A stretch of DNA of 64,000 nucleotides from Semisulcospira habei (GCA_036245525.1 BTPG01000008.1:30983680-31047679); one strand, 5' to 3'; counted from the first letter of the stretch, positions 1-11,350 are shown. Translations and numbers: made by a program. The notes: generated by a model not told the origin, from the sequence alone.

Positions 1-104
1 TTGGAAGTTGTTGAGACAAACACTAATGGCTGATCTTTTACTTTCAGAACACCAGACGTCTCTTGAGCTCGGCTAATGGCAGTCGTCGTCTCAAAGCGAC
101 TGGC

Positions 105-290
105 ATCTGCCGAGAAAACGTGAACATGATCCAGCTGCAAGATCCCCGCAGTCGCTGGGGCTCATGAGGATCTATGTCTCTTGCTAAGACCAATGTGTAG
201 TCATGTTCCTTGGACGGTTGCGGTCTTTGATCGTTGAATGATTAAAAATTTCCGATACGCAATCTGCGTCCAGTGGGAGGGAAGGGGTAA
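105..290 (+). mobile_element. P1-type TTAA hairpin MITE, partial
   Basis: First of a dispersed family that I call P1. Full copies run from TTAA plus CCCCTTCACTGCC to the inverted GGCAGTGAAGGGG plus TTAA, with a central palindrome built on CATGAGCCCCCGC / GCGGGGGCTCATG. Here the left terminus is worn and the left hairpin arm is partly deleted. The right arm (GGGGCTCATGAGGATCTATG), the downstream spacer and the right end (GGGAGGGAAGGGGTAA) remain. It is non-coding and non-autonomous. The piggyBac assignment rests on the TTAA ends and is inferred. Confidence 0.6.
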
Positions 291-324
291 ACAGATAATC
301 ACCATCGACAACGATATATCAAAG

Positions 325-378
325 GGTAGTGCCTGGTTAGCTTGGCGCCTGTACAGGCGCCAAGCTAACCAGGCGCTT
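325..378. repeat. Short palindrome of the B family
   Basis: A near-perfect hairpin whose centre is AGCTTGGCGCC-tgta-GGCGCCAAGCT, flanked by GCCTGGTTAG / CTAACCAGGC. The core is the same as in the B-type MITEs, but the TTAA ends are not recognisable here. Likely a worn copy. Confidence 0.55.
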
Positions 379-830
379 CCCTTCTGCTATCGTTGCCACC
401 TCACCTTGCGCGCTGGGCGCGAGACATGAAACAATGACACAGCGAGGCGCTCTGGTTGTCATCCTCGATTCGCTGCGCGGATCTGTAAACGCAGCAATCG
501 AGGCAACCAGTGTGACAGAAGATGGCGCGCTCTAGGGAAATAACGTATACCTAATACTCTAGTCACTGGTTGAGATTCCATCTCAGGGTTGTCGTCATTT
601 GTCACACAAATACAATTTGCTACTAAAACAGACAGTAGTAAACCTTCCGTCAGTGACTGACTACAGTGTGGTGCGACATAACTGTCTTTTCTATCTGTCA
701 GTTCTGATCTGAACATCATTTCTATTCATACTTAGTAGCAAATAAATGAAAAAACAAACAAACAAACAAACAAACAAACAAACAAAACCCACGTTCTCGT
801 TTATTAGTGTCCGCCGCTTCAAGGAGTTCA
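379..830. other. No gene recognised
   Basis: Unique-looking sequence. It contains a short (CAAA)n tract at about 753-786 and otherwise holds no supported coding or RNA feature. Confidence 0.5.
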
Positions 831-1165
831 TCGAAGGTGGGTTGGTTTGGGTTGGGTTGGTTTGGTTTGGTTTGGTTTGGGTTGGTTGGTTGGTTGACTG
901 GTTGGTTGGTTGGTTGACTGGTTGGTTGGTTGGTTGGTTTGGTTTGGTTTGGGTTGGTTTGGTTGGTTTGGTTTAGTTTGGTTGGTTTGGTTTTGATTGG
1001 TTGGTTTGGTTGGTTAGTTTGGTTGGTTGGGTGGTTGGTTGGTTGGTTGGTTGGTTGACTGGTTGGTTGGTTGGTTGTTGACTGGTTGGTTGTTTGGTTG
1101 ACTGGTTGGTTGGTTGATTGTTGGATGGATGCATGGGTTGGTTGATTGGTAGGTTGGTTGACTGA
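831..1165. repeat. (GGTT)n / (GGTTT)n minisatellite
   Basis: About 330 bp of imperfect GGTT, GGTTT and GGTTG units, strongly G/T-biased on the + strand. The long ORFs across it on both strands (poly-NQPT or poly-GWLV) are artefacts of the repeat. Confidence 0.9.
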
Positions 1166-1403
1166 ACTTGAGGCCAAGCAAACAACAAAGGCTGTCTCAC
1201 AACAAGACTAACAATTAACCTCAATGCTCGCCGTGCCCAACATGCAGTTGCCAGGCTCGACAGCCAATAGACTGGCCATTCCATTAGCTAGATAGCACTA
1301 TTAACTGATTAACTGAAAGATTTATTGGCTAAAAAGCCTCAGATTGTCTTGACAAAAGGATCAGGGCTTGAAGCGTGAAGACGTTTGTATGTTTGATTTT
1401 ATT

Positions 1404-1481
1404 TTAACCCTTTGCGTGTCGGTAGTGGTTTGTCGTCGGGATGATTCCGGCAGGAATCCGCTACCGACCTCAAAGGGTTAA
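1404..1481. mobile_element. 78-bp TTAA hairpin element, family G
   Basis: Ends are TTAACCCTTTG and the inverted CAAAGGGTTAA. The interior is an imperfect palindrome (TGTCGGTAG ... CTACCGAC). The whole insert is little more than one hairpin between TTAA sites. A longer relative lies at 24012-24108. Confidence 0.7.
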
Positions 1482-1694
1482 AAATATAAAACCTTCGGAA
1501 GAGGTGGTCGAATAAGAAGGGAAAAACACGCACTGACAGCTTGATACTATGCTTACATTCTACCCAAAACTACTTGGGGGGGGGGTGGGGGGGGGGGGAG
1601 AGAGAGTATTCTGAATGTTTTTCAGTCATAGAATAAGCCTGTAGTTACGTTGGAGAGGTCAGGTTCCGGTTAGTATCCATTATCCGTCCTAGGG

Positions 1695-1895
1695 TTAACT
1701 CATTCAACCCCGACACACCACAGCAAGACATGGATCGAGCATGATAGTTTAAGGGTGGTGCCAGAATGGGGCGCCAAGCTATTCTGGCACCACCCTTGAA
1801 CTATCATGTTCGATCTGTCTCTAGAATTGTAATACAGTCCTTCAGAGGGCAACTTCAAAATTTAGGGATTTCGGTCCTGGGGCAAAATGTGTTAA
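1695..1895 (+). mobile_element. B-type TTAA hairpin MITE
   Basis: Runs from TTAACTCATTCAACCCC to a worn GGGGCAAAATGTGTTAA. The central palindrome has arms GATAGTTTAAGGGTGGTGCC and its inverse around GGCGCC. The B family recurs across the window with arms reading CGACCATGATAGTTCAAGGG and a GGCGCC core. It is non-coding. Confidence 0.75.
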
Positions 1896-2159
1896 CGCCG
1901 CATGACTACCTCAGTCTGAGAATATAAATGATCTAATCCAGTTCAGCAAGAGGCATAGATTCTCATGAGCAACTTGCAGATGGAAATCGCTGTAATGAGC
2001 CAATCGTTGGGCCCCTGTGGCGCCGAGTGTCGGGGTGGAATGGACTGAGGTGGCCCAGGCCTGCGCCATGGGTCTGTAGTGGAGATTAGGACCGGGTGTC
2101 AGCTGGCCAGGTCAGTCACAGAGGATTAGGCTATGACACCTTCAAATTAAACCACACTC

Positions 2160-2350
2160 TACCAGAATGGCAGTAACTCCGCCATTGCCGGTCCCAAGCC
2201 CGGATGAGAAAGGAGGAGGGAAACAACTACGCTAAACCTACAAGGAAAAACTACGCCAAAACTGTTGGAAACTACGCCAAAATGACTGCTAGTCCCCGAT
2301 CACTATTAGTGCCAGTGGGACAGTAAACTTGAACAAACAACAGAATGGCA
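2160..2350 (+). repeat. Dispersed repeat R1 (possible LINE 5' UTR)
   Basis: Shares an extended stretch with 26885-27050: TCCCAAGCCCG, ATGAGAAAGGAGGA, AACTACGCCAAAACTGTTG, then CGATCACTATTAGTG and AAACAACA. No ORF. The purine-rich GAGAAAGGAGGAGGG segment resembles LINE 5' untranslated regions, but that identity is a guess. Only the repeat itself is seen. Confidence 0.5.
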
Positions 2351-2738
2351 GTGGCGTAGGAACATTTTCACGGAATGCAGGCCACCACTTATCCGAAAAC
2401 TCTGAAAAGGACGTTGAGCGTGTGAATGATGATGAAACGTTTATCACTCAATGATAGGTTAACATAGAAGCCCTTTTACGCTCTGTCCTGGTATTTTATC
2501 AACTGGGTGCATTGTTAACCCCTTCACGTCCACTGATCATTCATTGCACGACTAAATAAAATCTGTGTCAGTTCAACGCGAAGGGGCACCAGCCGTCCCG
2601 TGAGCAATGGATACAAAGTGGTTTCAGCAAGAGGCAATTGAGGGGGCTCATGAGGTGACCGTTCTTTTGCACACGTTGGACCTGTTGTCTCGAACTCACT
2701 ACCTATAGACATTAGACATTCTCCCTCATTCACTGCCT

Positions 2739-2952
2739 TTAACTCATTCTACCCCAGACACACCACAGCAAGATAAGGATCGACCATGATAGTTCAAGGG
2801 TGATGCCAGAATAGCTTGGCGCCCATGGGCGCCAAGCTATTCTGGCATCACCCTTGAACTATCATGGTCGATATGTGTCGTGCACTGCAATGCAGTCTTC
2901 AGAGGACAACGGCAAAATTTGGGGATTTCGGTGTTGGGGTAGAATGAGTTAA
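2739..2952 (+). mobile_element. B-type TTAA hairpin MITE, near-intact
   Basis: A 214-bp copy from TTAACTCATTCTACCCC to the inverted GGGGTAGAATGAGTTAA. The central palindrome (about 2782-2873) is almost perfect and pairs GATCGACCATGATAGTTCAA with its inverse around GGCGCC-catg-GGCGCC. It probably represents the family well, since copies at 35152 (opposite orientation) and 46400 are nearly identical in plan. Confidence 0.85.
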
Positions 2953-3009
2953 ATCTGCCCTAAACCTGTTCGATACCAGAATGTAGCTCAGTTCTTTGTC
3001 ATTATGTAC

Positions 3010-3011
<2 letters not shown>

Positions 3012-3082
<71 letters not shown>

Positions 3083-3096
3083 CGCGCGCGCGTGCG
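3012..3096. repeat. (GT)n(GC)n microsatellite
   Basis: Simple GT repeat grading into GC. Confidence 0.95.
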
Positions 3097-3601
3097 TATT
3101 GCAGAATCCGTTGTTTCTCTGGTTTTATGACCCCCTCCACTCCCACTCTTTATTTGTAAAGCGCTTAGAGCTTATTTAAGGATAAGCGCTATATAAGTAG
3201 CCATTATTATTATTATTATTATTATTATGATCTTTACCTCTTGCAGTAGTGTGGTGTCCATTTTTGTCTCGGCAGTGAAGGGGTTAATGGCGACTGTCAG
3301 CATACTCTGATTTACATATTGTTCTTATTTATATCATTTGCAGGGAGTCAAATAATGAAAATGACTAATCGCCATCGTGGCCATTGACCATCCTTAACGC
3401 ATTCTGGGCGTGAAAAAGATTGTTTTCCTTGTAACTTTTAGAAATTGTTCAGGTCTCATATAGTCAGAGGTAGGTAGGACCAACTTACAGTTTGGCCCTG
3501 TAAACCTCTCATCGTTCCGTCAGCACTCGACAATGCCAAAGCATATCCTGGAGCACGGCCGCGGGACCATACCAAGTCATCATACAGGAGGGTAACGCCC
3601 G

Positions 3602-3722
3602 ATCCCATCCCCGAAAACAAGAGGTCCACAGGCCGACGTCGGCCGCTGTTAGCTCGCGCACGGCTGTGCGCGGGCCAACAGCGACCGACGTCGGCCCAGG
3701 ACCTTTCGCTTATACCTGACGA
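3602..3722. repeat. GC-rich palindrome, family C
   Basis: Imperfect inverted repeat with arms GGCCGACGTCGGCCGCTGTT and its inverse around a GCGCAC/GTGCGC loop. Bounded by AGAGGTCC on the left and GGACCTTT on the right. Relatives: 7890-8062 and the worn 14235-14340. Ends without TTAA, so a different class of hairpin repeat. Confidence 0.6.
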
Positions 3723-3944
3723 TCGGACCGTACCTCTTCCTACGCCTTATACCGCGTATCAGTCAAGAGGTCAGGGCTACATAACGCTCAATGAACAGGG
3801 CACGACTCCACACCAGTCACTTAGTACAAAAACTCAGCAAAAATCCCTGCTGGATGTAACACTTTAACGTACATGTTGTATAAATATTGATCTTTCAGCT
3901 GCAAGTCAAGGACACGTTAGATACGAAATACGTCAGTACTAACG

Positions 3945-4052
3945 CGGGCCCGTTGCACGAGTGAGCTTAGTCCTGCGCCAGCCACTGAAGCAAGGTGCTC
4001 CGCTGTAGCTGAGCACCTTGCTTAGTGGTTGGCGCAGGACTAAAAGTACCAC
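3945..4052. repeat. Hairpin repeat, family E
   Basis: Palindrome with left arm GAGTGAGCTTAGTCCTGCGC and AGCAAGGTGCTC, and right arm GAGCACCTTGCTTAG and GCGCAGGACTAA. Two further copies at 19927-20158 show fuller ends (CAGTTGCATGAGTGAGC and its inverse). Confidence 0.65.
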
Positions 4053-4101
4053 TGATCCCAGATAATTAATGCTGATAGGGTCACTTTGTCTAACGGAAGT
4101 G

Positions 4102-4120
4102 TGTGTACGTGCGTGCGTGC

Positions 4121-4196
<76 letters not shown>
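4102..4196. repeat. (GT)n microsatellite
   Basis: Simple repeat directly upstream of the 5'-truncated LINE. Confidence 0.95.
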
Positions 4197-4198
<2 letters not shown>

Positions 4199-4322
4199 CT
4201 GCGTGCGTGTGTCTGATCAAGGTCACTGAACGACCATGGGAATTGATCATCATAAAAAATACAATATTATTGTGTGCGTATTTATTTGCTGTACTTGGCT
4301 TCTTTTGATGCGATTGTTTATT

Positions 4323-5165
4323 GTCTCAGGCGTGGGTTTCATGGTCAAGACATCCATTGCGACTAAGCTGGAAAACCTACCAACGGGCCACTCAGACCGC
4401 ATCATGTCCATGCGCCTCCCACTGAGACACCAGCAACACGTCACCCTTCTCAGTGTGTACTCACCAACCCTCCTGGCAGAGCCTGCTGAAAAGGACAAGT
4501 TTTACACTGACCTGCGCAGCCTCCTACAGAGTACCCCTGCAGACGACAAAGTCATCATCCTTGGCGACTTCAACGCCAGAGTGGGCCAGGACTCTGAAGC
4601 CTGGAAAGGAGTCCTCGGCAAGCATGGCGTGGGGAACTGCAATGACAATGGCCGCCTACTGTTGGAGTTCTGTGCGGAGCAGCAACTGGTCATCACCAAC
4701 ACTACTTTTCAGCAAAAGGACAGTCGAAAGACCACCTGGATGCATCCTCGCTCCAAACACTGGCACCTTATCGACTATGTCCTAGTGCGTCAGAGGGACC
4801 GCAGTGACGTCCTCCTCACCAGAGTGATGCCCAGCGCAGAGTGCCACACTGAGCACCGCCTTGTCCGCTGCAAACTCAGGCTCCACTTCAAGCCAAAACC
4901 CAAGAAATGGGGGCCCCCCAAGAAAAAGCTTGATGTTGCCAGCCTTCAGCGTGACGATGTGAAAGCTGCCTTTCAGACAGATTTACAGCGCAGGCTCAAA
5001 GACACAGCGGACCCAGTAGACTCCTCCCCTGAAACACTTTGGGAACAACTGAAAACTGCTATTGCAAAATCCTCTGCAAAAGTCTTGGGTTTTGCCAGAA
5101 AGAAGAACAAAGACTGGTTTGACGAAAACGATGTAGAGATCCAGGAACACCTAGCAAAAAAAAAA
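4323..5165 (+). pseudogene. LINE endonuclease domain (5' part of ORF)
   Basis: Encodes the C-terminal two thirds of an APE-type endonuclease, which would nick target DNA in the nucleus to prime reverse transcription. Visible motifs: LGDFNARVG (about 4561-4587), the H-x-x-IDYVLV block (about 4764-4788) and TEHRLV near 4850, where the usual family reading is SDHRLV. The N-terminal part with the first catalytic residues is missing, so no activity is expected. The frame is lost in the A-run around 5157-5167. Past that run, the reading continues sensibly in the frame of the downstream RT. Confidence 0.8.
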
Positions 5166-7317
5166 AAGAGCCGCCCATCAGGCCCACCTAGCCCAGCCTT
5201 CCTGCCCTGTGAAGAAGTCTGCCTTCCGCCTCGTCTGCAGCAGTCTCCAGCGCAAGCTCAGAGATCTCCAGAATGAGTGGTGGACCAGACTTGCACAGAG
5301 GACCCAGCTTTGCGCTGACAATGGTGACTACAGGGTCTTCTACGAAGCACTGAAAGCAGTGTATGGCCCCAGGCACCTGGTACAAAGTCCTCTGCGAAGC
5401 GCGAATGGCCAGGCACTCCTCACAGATAATACCTCCATCTTGAACCGCTGGTCGGAATACTTTCAGAGCCTCTTCAGCGCTGAGCGCACTGTTCAAGAAG
5501 CAGTCGTCCTACAAATCCCACACCTCCCAGTAAAGGTTGAATTGGACGAACCGCCCACCGCCGAAGAGACCCTCACAGCCATCCACCAGCTCAAGAGTGG
5601 CAAAGCAGCAGGCATTGATGGAATACCGCCAGAGACCTGGAAACATGGAGGCACAGCACTGCACAACAAGCTCCATGACCTCTTTCTCTGCTGCTGGGAG
5701 GAAGGAACACTACCAAAAGATCTCCGTGATGCAGTCGTTATCACCCTGTACAAGAACAAAGGCGAGAAGTCTGACTGTTCCAACTATCGGGGAATTACCC
5801 TGCTGTCCATTGCTGGGAAAATCCTTGCAAGGCTGCTCCTGAATCGGCTGGTACCTGCCATCGCTGAAGACCAACTCCCAGAGGGCCAGTGTGGCTTCAG
5901 AGCAAACAGGAGCACCACCGATATGGTCTTTGTGCTGAGACAGCTACAGGAGAAGTGCCGCGAGCAGAACAAAGGGCTGTACGTAACATTTGTCGACCTA
6001 ACAAAAGCGTTGGACACTGTTCGACAAGGCATGTGGCAGATCCTGGAGCGACTTGGCTGTCCCCCAAAGTTCCTCAACATGATTGTCCAGCTACACGAGG
6101 ACCAGCAAGGCCAGGTCAGACTCAACAATGACCTCTCAGAACCATTCCCTATTCTCAACGGCGTAAAGCAGAGCTGCGTGCTGGCACCGACCCTCTTCAC
6201 CATCTTTTTTAGCATGATGTTGAAGCAGGCCACAGTGGACCTCGATGATGACGATGCAGTGTACATCAGGTATCGTCTCGATGGCAGCCTGTTCAACCTC
6301 AGACGACTGCAGACCCACACGAAAACCCTAGACCAACTGATTCGTGAGCTGCTTTTTGCTGATGATGCTGCCCTCGTTGCACACACAGAGAGAGCCCTGC
6401 AGCGCATCACGTCTTGCTTTGCAGATGCTGCCCAGCTCTTTGGACTCGAGGTCAGTCTGAAAAAGACAGAGGTCCTCCATCAGCCGGCACCCAAGACAGT
6501 GTATCGCCCTCCTCACATCACCATTGGCGAGTCTGAACTAAAGTCAGTGCACCAGTTTACCTACCTTGGCTGCATTATCACGTCGGACGCCAAGCTGGAC
6601 AAGGAGCTTGACAGCAGGCTGGCAAAAGCGAACAGCGCTTTCGGGCGACTTTTCAAGCGGGTGTGGCACAATCAACAGCTGAAAACAGGCACCAAGATCA
6701 GCGTGTACAGAGCTGTGGTCCTCACCACCCTGCTGTATGGTTCCGAGTCCTGGGCCCTCTACCGCAGCCAACTACGACTCCTCGAACGCTTCCACCAGCG
6801 CTGCCTGCGTACCATCCTGGGCATTCACTGGAGTGACTATGTCACCAACGTCGAGGTCCTTGAACAGGTTGAAACTGTGAGCATCGAGGCTTTGCTGCTG
6901 CGGACACAGCTCCGCTGGGCGGGGCATGTCTCCAGGATGGAGGATCATCGCCTACCAAAGATCACACTGTTCGGCGAGCTTGCTACTGGACACCGTGACA
7001 GAGGGGCACCAAAGAAGAGATACAAAGACTGTCTCAAGAAGTCACTTAGTGCCTGCCAAATCGACCACCACGAGTGGTCTTCGCTTGCTGCGGACCGTGA
7101 CACCTGGCGCTCCACCATTTACAAGGCAGCTGTCTCATTTGAGGACTCTCACAGAGCTAGCCTTAAGGACAAGCGGCTCAGGAGAAAAAACAGAGATGCC
7201 GCAGCTCAGAACCCTGGCCATACCTTCCCCTGCAGCCACTGCTGTCGAACCTGCCTGTCTCGGATTGGCCTCCGCAGCCACGAACAAGCCTTCAGACGTC
7301 GTGGTCAACTCCTATAA
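5166..7317 (+). pseudogene. LINE reverse transcriptase domain
   Basis: About 715 codons are open from the A-run to the TAA-type stop at 7315-7317. RT blocks are in order: SGKAAGIDGIPPE (about 5595-5633), SNYRGITLLSIAGK (about 5779-5820), QCGFRANRST (5887-5916), FVDLTKALDTV (about 5989-6021), the GVKQ segment near 6160 and LLFADDAA (about 6350-6372). The catalytic ADD is intact. The usual KAFD reads KALD. The C terminus has a C-x2-C ... H-like zinc-binding segment (about 7228-7290). Length and conservation suggest a fairly young copy. The dead 5' end and frameshift make it non-autonomous. Confidence 0.85.
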
Positions 7318-7752
7318 AATCTTCGTTCGCGAAGTCAAGCCAAGAGATTATTGTCTATATACATTAACAAGTGTACATTTTTATAACAGAATGAGACGGA
7401 TCTTTGAACTATTGTTTTCTTTATATTCTCTTTATTTTTCTCTGCACCAGCTGTGCACGTGACGCATCGTCATTATATATAACACACTCTGTTTAGCGTA
7501 TTGCCTTTACCTTTGTAATGATTATTTTGATTTTTCGGCAAGAGCCGATAATCCTAGTAGTCAAACGGTTCTTATATATATAAAACAATCTTTTGTGCGT
7601 GTATACTCATTATACAGGACCTCGACACTAGGACAATTTGTGTAATTAATGTTTTTCGATTTAGGACGACGGGCCTGAAAAGGACATTTCAAACGTGAGC
7701 CTGAAAACAAAATTAAAGAAGCGTTCAGGGCTCACCGCAGGGAGTGGAAATT

Positions 7753-7851
7753 GAAGATTTTCTTCTGTCCCAAGTTTTGTGTCCCAGACTGGCTCCGAGC
7801 GTCACGCTCGGAGCCAGTCAGGGGCACAAAACTCTTGGCAAAAAAATCTTC
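7753..7851. repeat. Hairpin repeat, family H
   Basis: Inverted repeat: GAAGATTTTCTTCTG and TTTTGTG ... CTGGCTCCGAGCG, a 3-nt loop, CGCTCGGAGCCAG ... CACAAAA and a closing AAAATCTTC. Seen once in the window. No coding content. Confidence 0.6.
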
Positions 7852-7889
7852 GATTTCCTCCCACGTGGACTCACCAACACCCTACAATG

Positions 7890-8062
7890 CCGGTCAGCAA
7901 AAGGTCCTGGGGTTGACGTCAGACCAGAGGTCGGCCTAAGCCGCACTATGTGCAGAATAACCAGTATGCACAAGATCCACGGGCCGACGTCAGCCGCAGT
8001 GGGACCGCGCACATTCGTGCTTGGGCCCACTGCGGCCGACGTCCGCCCGATGACCTTTGCTT
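7890..8062. repeat. GC-rich palindrome, family C
   Basis: Begins with CCGGTCAGCAAAAGGTCC and contains a palindrome at about 7981-8044, with GCCGACGTC and CCGCAGTGGG paired to CCCACTGCGGCCGACGTC. Ends GACCTTTGCTTACTGG, the inverse of the opening. So the family has AGCAAAAGGTC / GACCTTTGCT outer arms. Confidence 0.6.
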
Positions 8063-8329
8063 ACTGGGCTATGATTTACTGATTTGTTCACCGCTTCTAA
8101 GAAGAAGAAAAAAAGAAACATTTTATTGACCATTACTGTGCACAGACAACTTGGCTATAATCTTTACAGGACGCTGTCGGTTATCGTTTGCAGACATCTT
8201 TACGAGCGTGAAAATTGCTAATTTGTCATCTTGGCGAGAGGAGTAAAACGCGATCCCCTTGTGTCCCTCACAAAACGAGTGTACTTTTCATTCATAGATC
8301 CTTCGAATCACCTTTTGTGTCTGTCTCTC

Positions 8330-8646
<317 letters not shown>

Positions 8647-9065
8647 ATCATCATCTCACTATCATCATCATCATCATTGTCGTCGTCGTCCTCTTCCTCA
8701 CCATCGTCATCATTATCATTGTGCAGCAGGACATCTTTCTAAAAAATGTTGTGTATAGTAGCCTCAAGCTCTTATCCTGGAATAAAATGAGTCGTGTGTT
8801 CACCTTTCCGTGAAGGACGGAGGGATGGTGCGGACATGGAGGTGGACATAACATTGTCTATTACTTTTTCTAGTTTTTGAACGCGTCACGGCAACACTCA
8901 ACTAAAGAAATAGAAGAAAAGAAAGAAAGAAAGAAAATGGACGTTTTTAGATGTCGCCCGGTCTTAAGCCAGACATCTGTATAATGATAACCCGATCAGT
9001 GCTAGCTGACGCAGACAGTTTCTGCAATCTTCGATAATTCAACACACACAAAAAACAGGAACAAC

Positions 9066-9205
9066 GATTCAAAGTTGGTTCAACAAGAGACATAGATCCT
9101 CATGTTGTGTCAGCAAGAGGAATAGATCCTCATGAGCCCATGAGGACCTATACCTCTTGCAGTTGGATGGCGTACACGTTTTCTCGGCACTGAACGGATG
9201 AAATC
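9066..9205 (+). mobile_element. P1 MITE, rearranged copy
   Basis: Two partial left arms in tandem (CAAGAGACATAGATCCTCATG, then CAAGAGGAATAGATCCTCATG), followed by a right arm ending CTATACCTCTTGCAG. The right end is worn (CTCGGCACTGAACGG). Confidence 0.55.
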
Positions 9206-9651
9206 TCAAAATATCTCCGAGAGAATCTCGGGAAGTGTGTTGGATGGCAAACGACAGAAATGGAAGATGTTGATGAAAAAGTTAGCGTCGTGTGGTTACA
9301 GGCCGCCTGGATTAGAAAAAAAGAGGAATTGAGGGGGAAAAATAAATGATGCCCACTGCGTCACCAGGTTTCGACTGACGAATGACATAGCCACAGGCTG
9401 TTTACTTCGTATAGCAGGCAGTCAGGCGGTGAAATATTTGAGAGTGGTTGTGCATGATGCCAACTAGTCCTAAAATAAAAGGCAGCCTTCACGTTGATGT
9501 ATTACACAATGCGGTATTTGTTTTTTTCCCGCCCAGCTTTAAACCTCGCGCGACCGTTACAAGATCACACTGACAATCAGCTTGTACCAGGCACGCGAGG
9601 GTTCACGCAAAGATGTCGTGTCCGTGAGCGAAATAAAAGCCGAAATTTGCT

Positions 9652-9653
<2 letters not shown>

Positions 9654-9687
<34 letters not shown>
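9654..9687. repeat. Poly(A) tract
   Basis: About 33 consecutive A. It may mark the tail of a reverse-transcribed insert, but no recognisable element precedes it. Confidence 0.8.
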
Positions 9688-9689
<2 letters not shown>

Positions 9690-9801
9690 CGTACTACAGG
9701 GATTTATGAACAAATTTCTACTTTTCTTTCGTTTATTTGAAACCGTAGCTGTAATTTGTGCTTCGGGCCTGCTAGATTTCCAGCAAAGAAACCGTATTGT
9801 A

Positions 9802-9980
9802 TTAACCCATTTAACCTCAAAGCCACATTTCTCAGGTGTCACTTATAACGACTCTGTGCCTGTCGCAGAGATAGTCGACTACGATAATTTAAAGGTAGCG
9901 CCAAGCTAATCTGGCACTAACCTTGAATTATCATGGTCGATCCATCTCCTGCTGTAGTGCGTCCGGGCTAAAAGAGTTAA
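9802..9980 (+). mobile_element. B2-type TTAA hairpin MITE, partial
   Basis: TTAACCCATTTAACCTC at the left and AAAAGAGTTAA at the right. Only the right hairpin arm remains (GCGCCAAGCTAATCTGGCAC, then CTTGAATTATCATGGTCGAT). B2 differs from B in its ends and in AATTATC for AACTATC. Confidence 0.65.
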
Positions 9981-10181
9981 TTTATTGTAATACATCCGCA
10001 TGGCGAGCGCCTTAGGGAGCGGGAGTGAATCGGCTGAGCCCGTAGAACGTGGGATGTTCGGCGGTCTTGTTTGAGAATTTCCGTCAAACGCTTGTGGTTA
10101 TCGAAAGACGGACTGATTCTTTGTCAGATGCATGCGGGTGTGGCGGTCAGAAAATAGGTGCTGGAGGACATCTAGCTGTTC

Positions 10182-10568
10182 TTAACCCCCCTTGACTGCC
10201 GAGAAAAAGTTAACACGATCCAACAGCAAGAGACATAGATCCTCCTGAGCCCCCGCAGTTGCGGGGGCTCATGAGGATCTATGCCTCTTGCTGACTTCAT
10301 TTTGTATCCGGGGAGCTGGGGAGCTCAGTTGGCAAAGGGTTCGACTCTCATCCTAAAAGTTGTGGGTTCGAACTGAGCAGGGGTCAACATTTGTACAGAC
10401 CTCTTCTGTCGTTGAAATCACCTACGTGGTGAACAAAAAGACGTTAAACCGTAAAACCGTTTCCACTTTATATCCATGTTGCTTGCAAGGCTGGGTCACT
10501 TTGGCGTAGAATAAAAACAGATTTCAGAAACATGATGTGCGTCAACTGGTAGTGAAGAGGCCTAATTA
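10182..10568 (+). mobile_element. P1 MITE carrying a SINE
   Basis: Left end TTAACCCCCCTTGACTGCC and a complete palindrome (about 10226-10292). A tRNA-derived SINE interrupts the spacer after TTTGTATCC. The P1 spacer resumes at TTTATATCC (about 10469) and ends near GTAGTGAAGAGGCCTAA. The repeated TTTGTATCC/TTTATATCC looks like the SINE target duplication. Confidence 0.7.
10310..10465 (+). mobile_element. tRNA-derived SINE (SINE-A)
   Basis: Box A-like GAGCTCAGTTGGCAAAGG and box B-like GTGGGTTCGAACTGAGC are at tRNA-like spacing, which would support RNA polymerase III transcription. The tail reads TTGAAATCACCTACG ... AAAAGACGTTAAACC. A second copy lies on the minus strand at 27955-28112. Confidence 0.7.
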
Positions 10569-10763
10569 TGCACGTCCTCCATGGGTAACTAGGTTACAGT
10601 GGCTCAGACCGGACTATAATGGTGAACATCACAGGATAACAAGCACGAAATGAAATAAGAATTGATGTGACATGTCACAATAACGGTCACAGCGCAATAT
10701 GTCACGCTGTTTTGTCGAGAGCGACTTAAGTACACTGACTAGTCAATCATACGACAACAGTAG

Positions 10764-11041
<278 letters not shown>

Positions 11042-11225
11042 ATGTAGTATTTCATGTACCGTGTGTAATGCATATTAGCCAGACGTGGGTCGGGACTGTG
11101 CTTCGTCTGACGCGGGCGTTGGTTGAAGGCCCAAGACATACCATCACGATATCACGTTTGTCCGGGTCTTTAGTCCAATGTTTGAGCCGTATCGGGGTCT
11201 GACCTAACTCTGGTTTACGTACTTC

Positions 11226-11301
11226 TGTGTGTGTGCGTGCGTGTGTGTATGTGTGCGTGTGCAAGCGCGTTTGCGTGCCGGCGTGCGTGCATGCGTGTAT
11301 A

Positions 11302-11350
<49 letters not shown>

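Larger units (their letters stand above)
2515..3287 (+). mobile_element. P1 MITE interrupted by a B MITE and a GT/GC tract
   Basis: The left end (TTAACCCCTTCACGTCC) is at 2515 and the right end (GGCAGTGAAGGGGTTAA) at 3284-3287. Between them lie P1 pieces (CAGCAAGAGGCAATTG, CTCATGAGG, then CCTCTTGCAG), a complete B element at 2739-2952, a (GT)n(GC)n tract at 3012-3096 and an (ATT)n run near 3206. Read as one P1 copy split by later events. The pieces could also be two independent fragments. Confidence 0.5.
4323..7590 (+). mobile_element. 5'-truncated APE-RT LINE with one frameshift
   Basis: A non-LTR retrotransposon encoding an apurinic-like endonuclease followed by a reverse transcriptase. 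Homology starts abruptly near 4323, part-way into the endonuclease. After the stop (7315-7317) about 250 bp of 3' UTR follow. The 3' boundary is not sharp and is placed near 7590. The clade is uncertain. The C-terminal block (AQLRWAGHV-type region plus a C-x2-C...H segment) recalls mollusc LINEs usually grouped near RTE or CR1. Confidence 0.85.

Noticed and set aside
722..1284. Long overlapping ORFs rich in NQPT and GWLV
   Set aside because: They are translations of the (GGTT)n minisatellite on both strands, with no codon or domain signal.
7744..8082. 112-aa ORF
   Set aside because: It spans two palindromic repeats (families H and C), with no recognisable protein.
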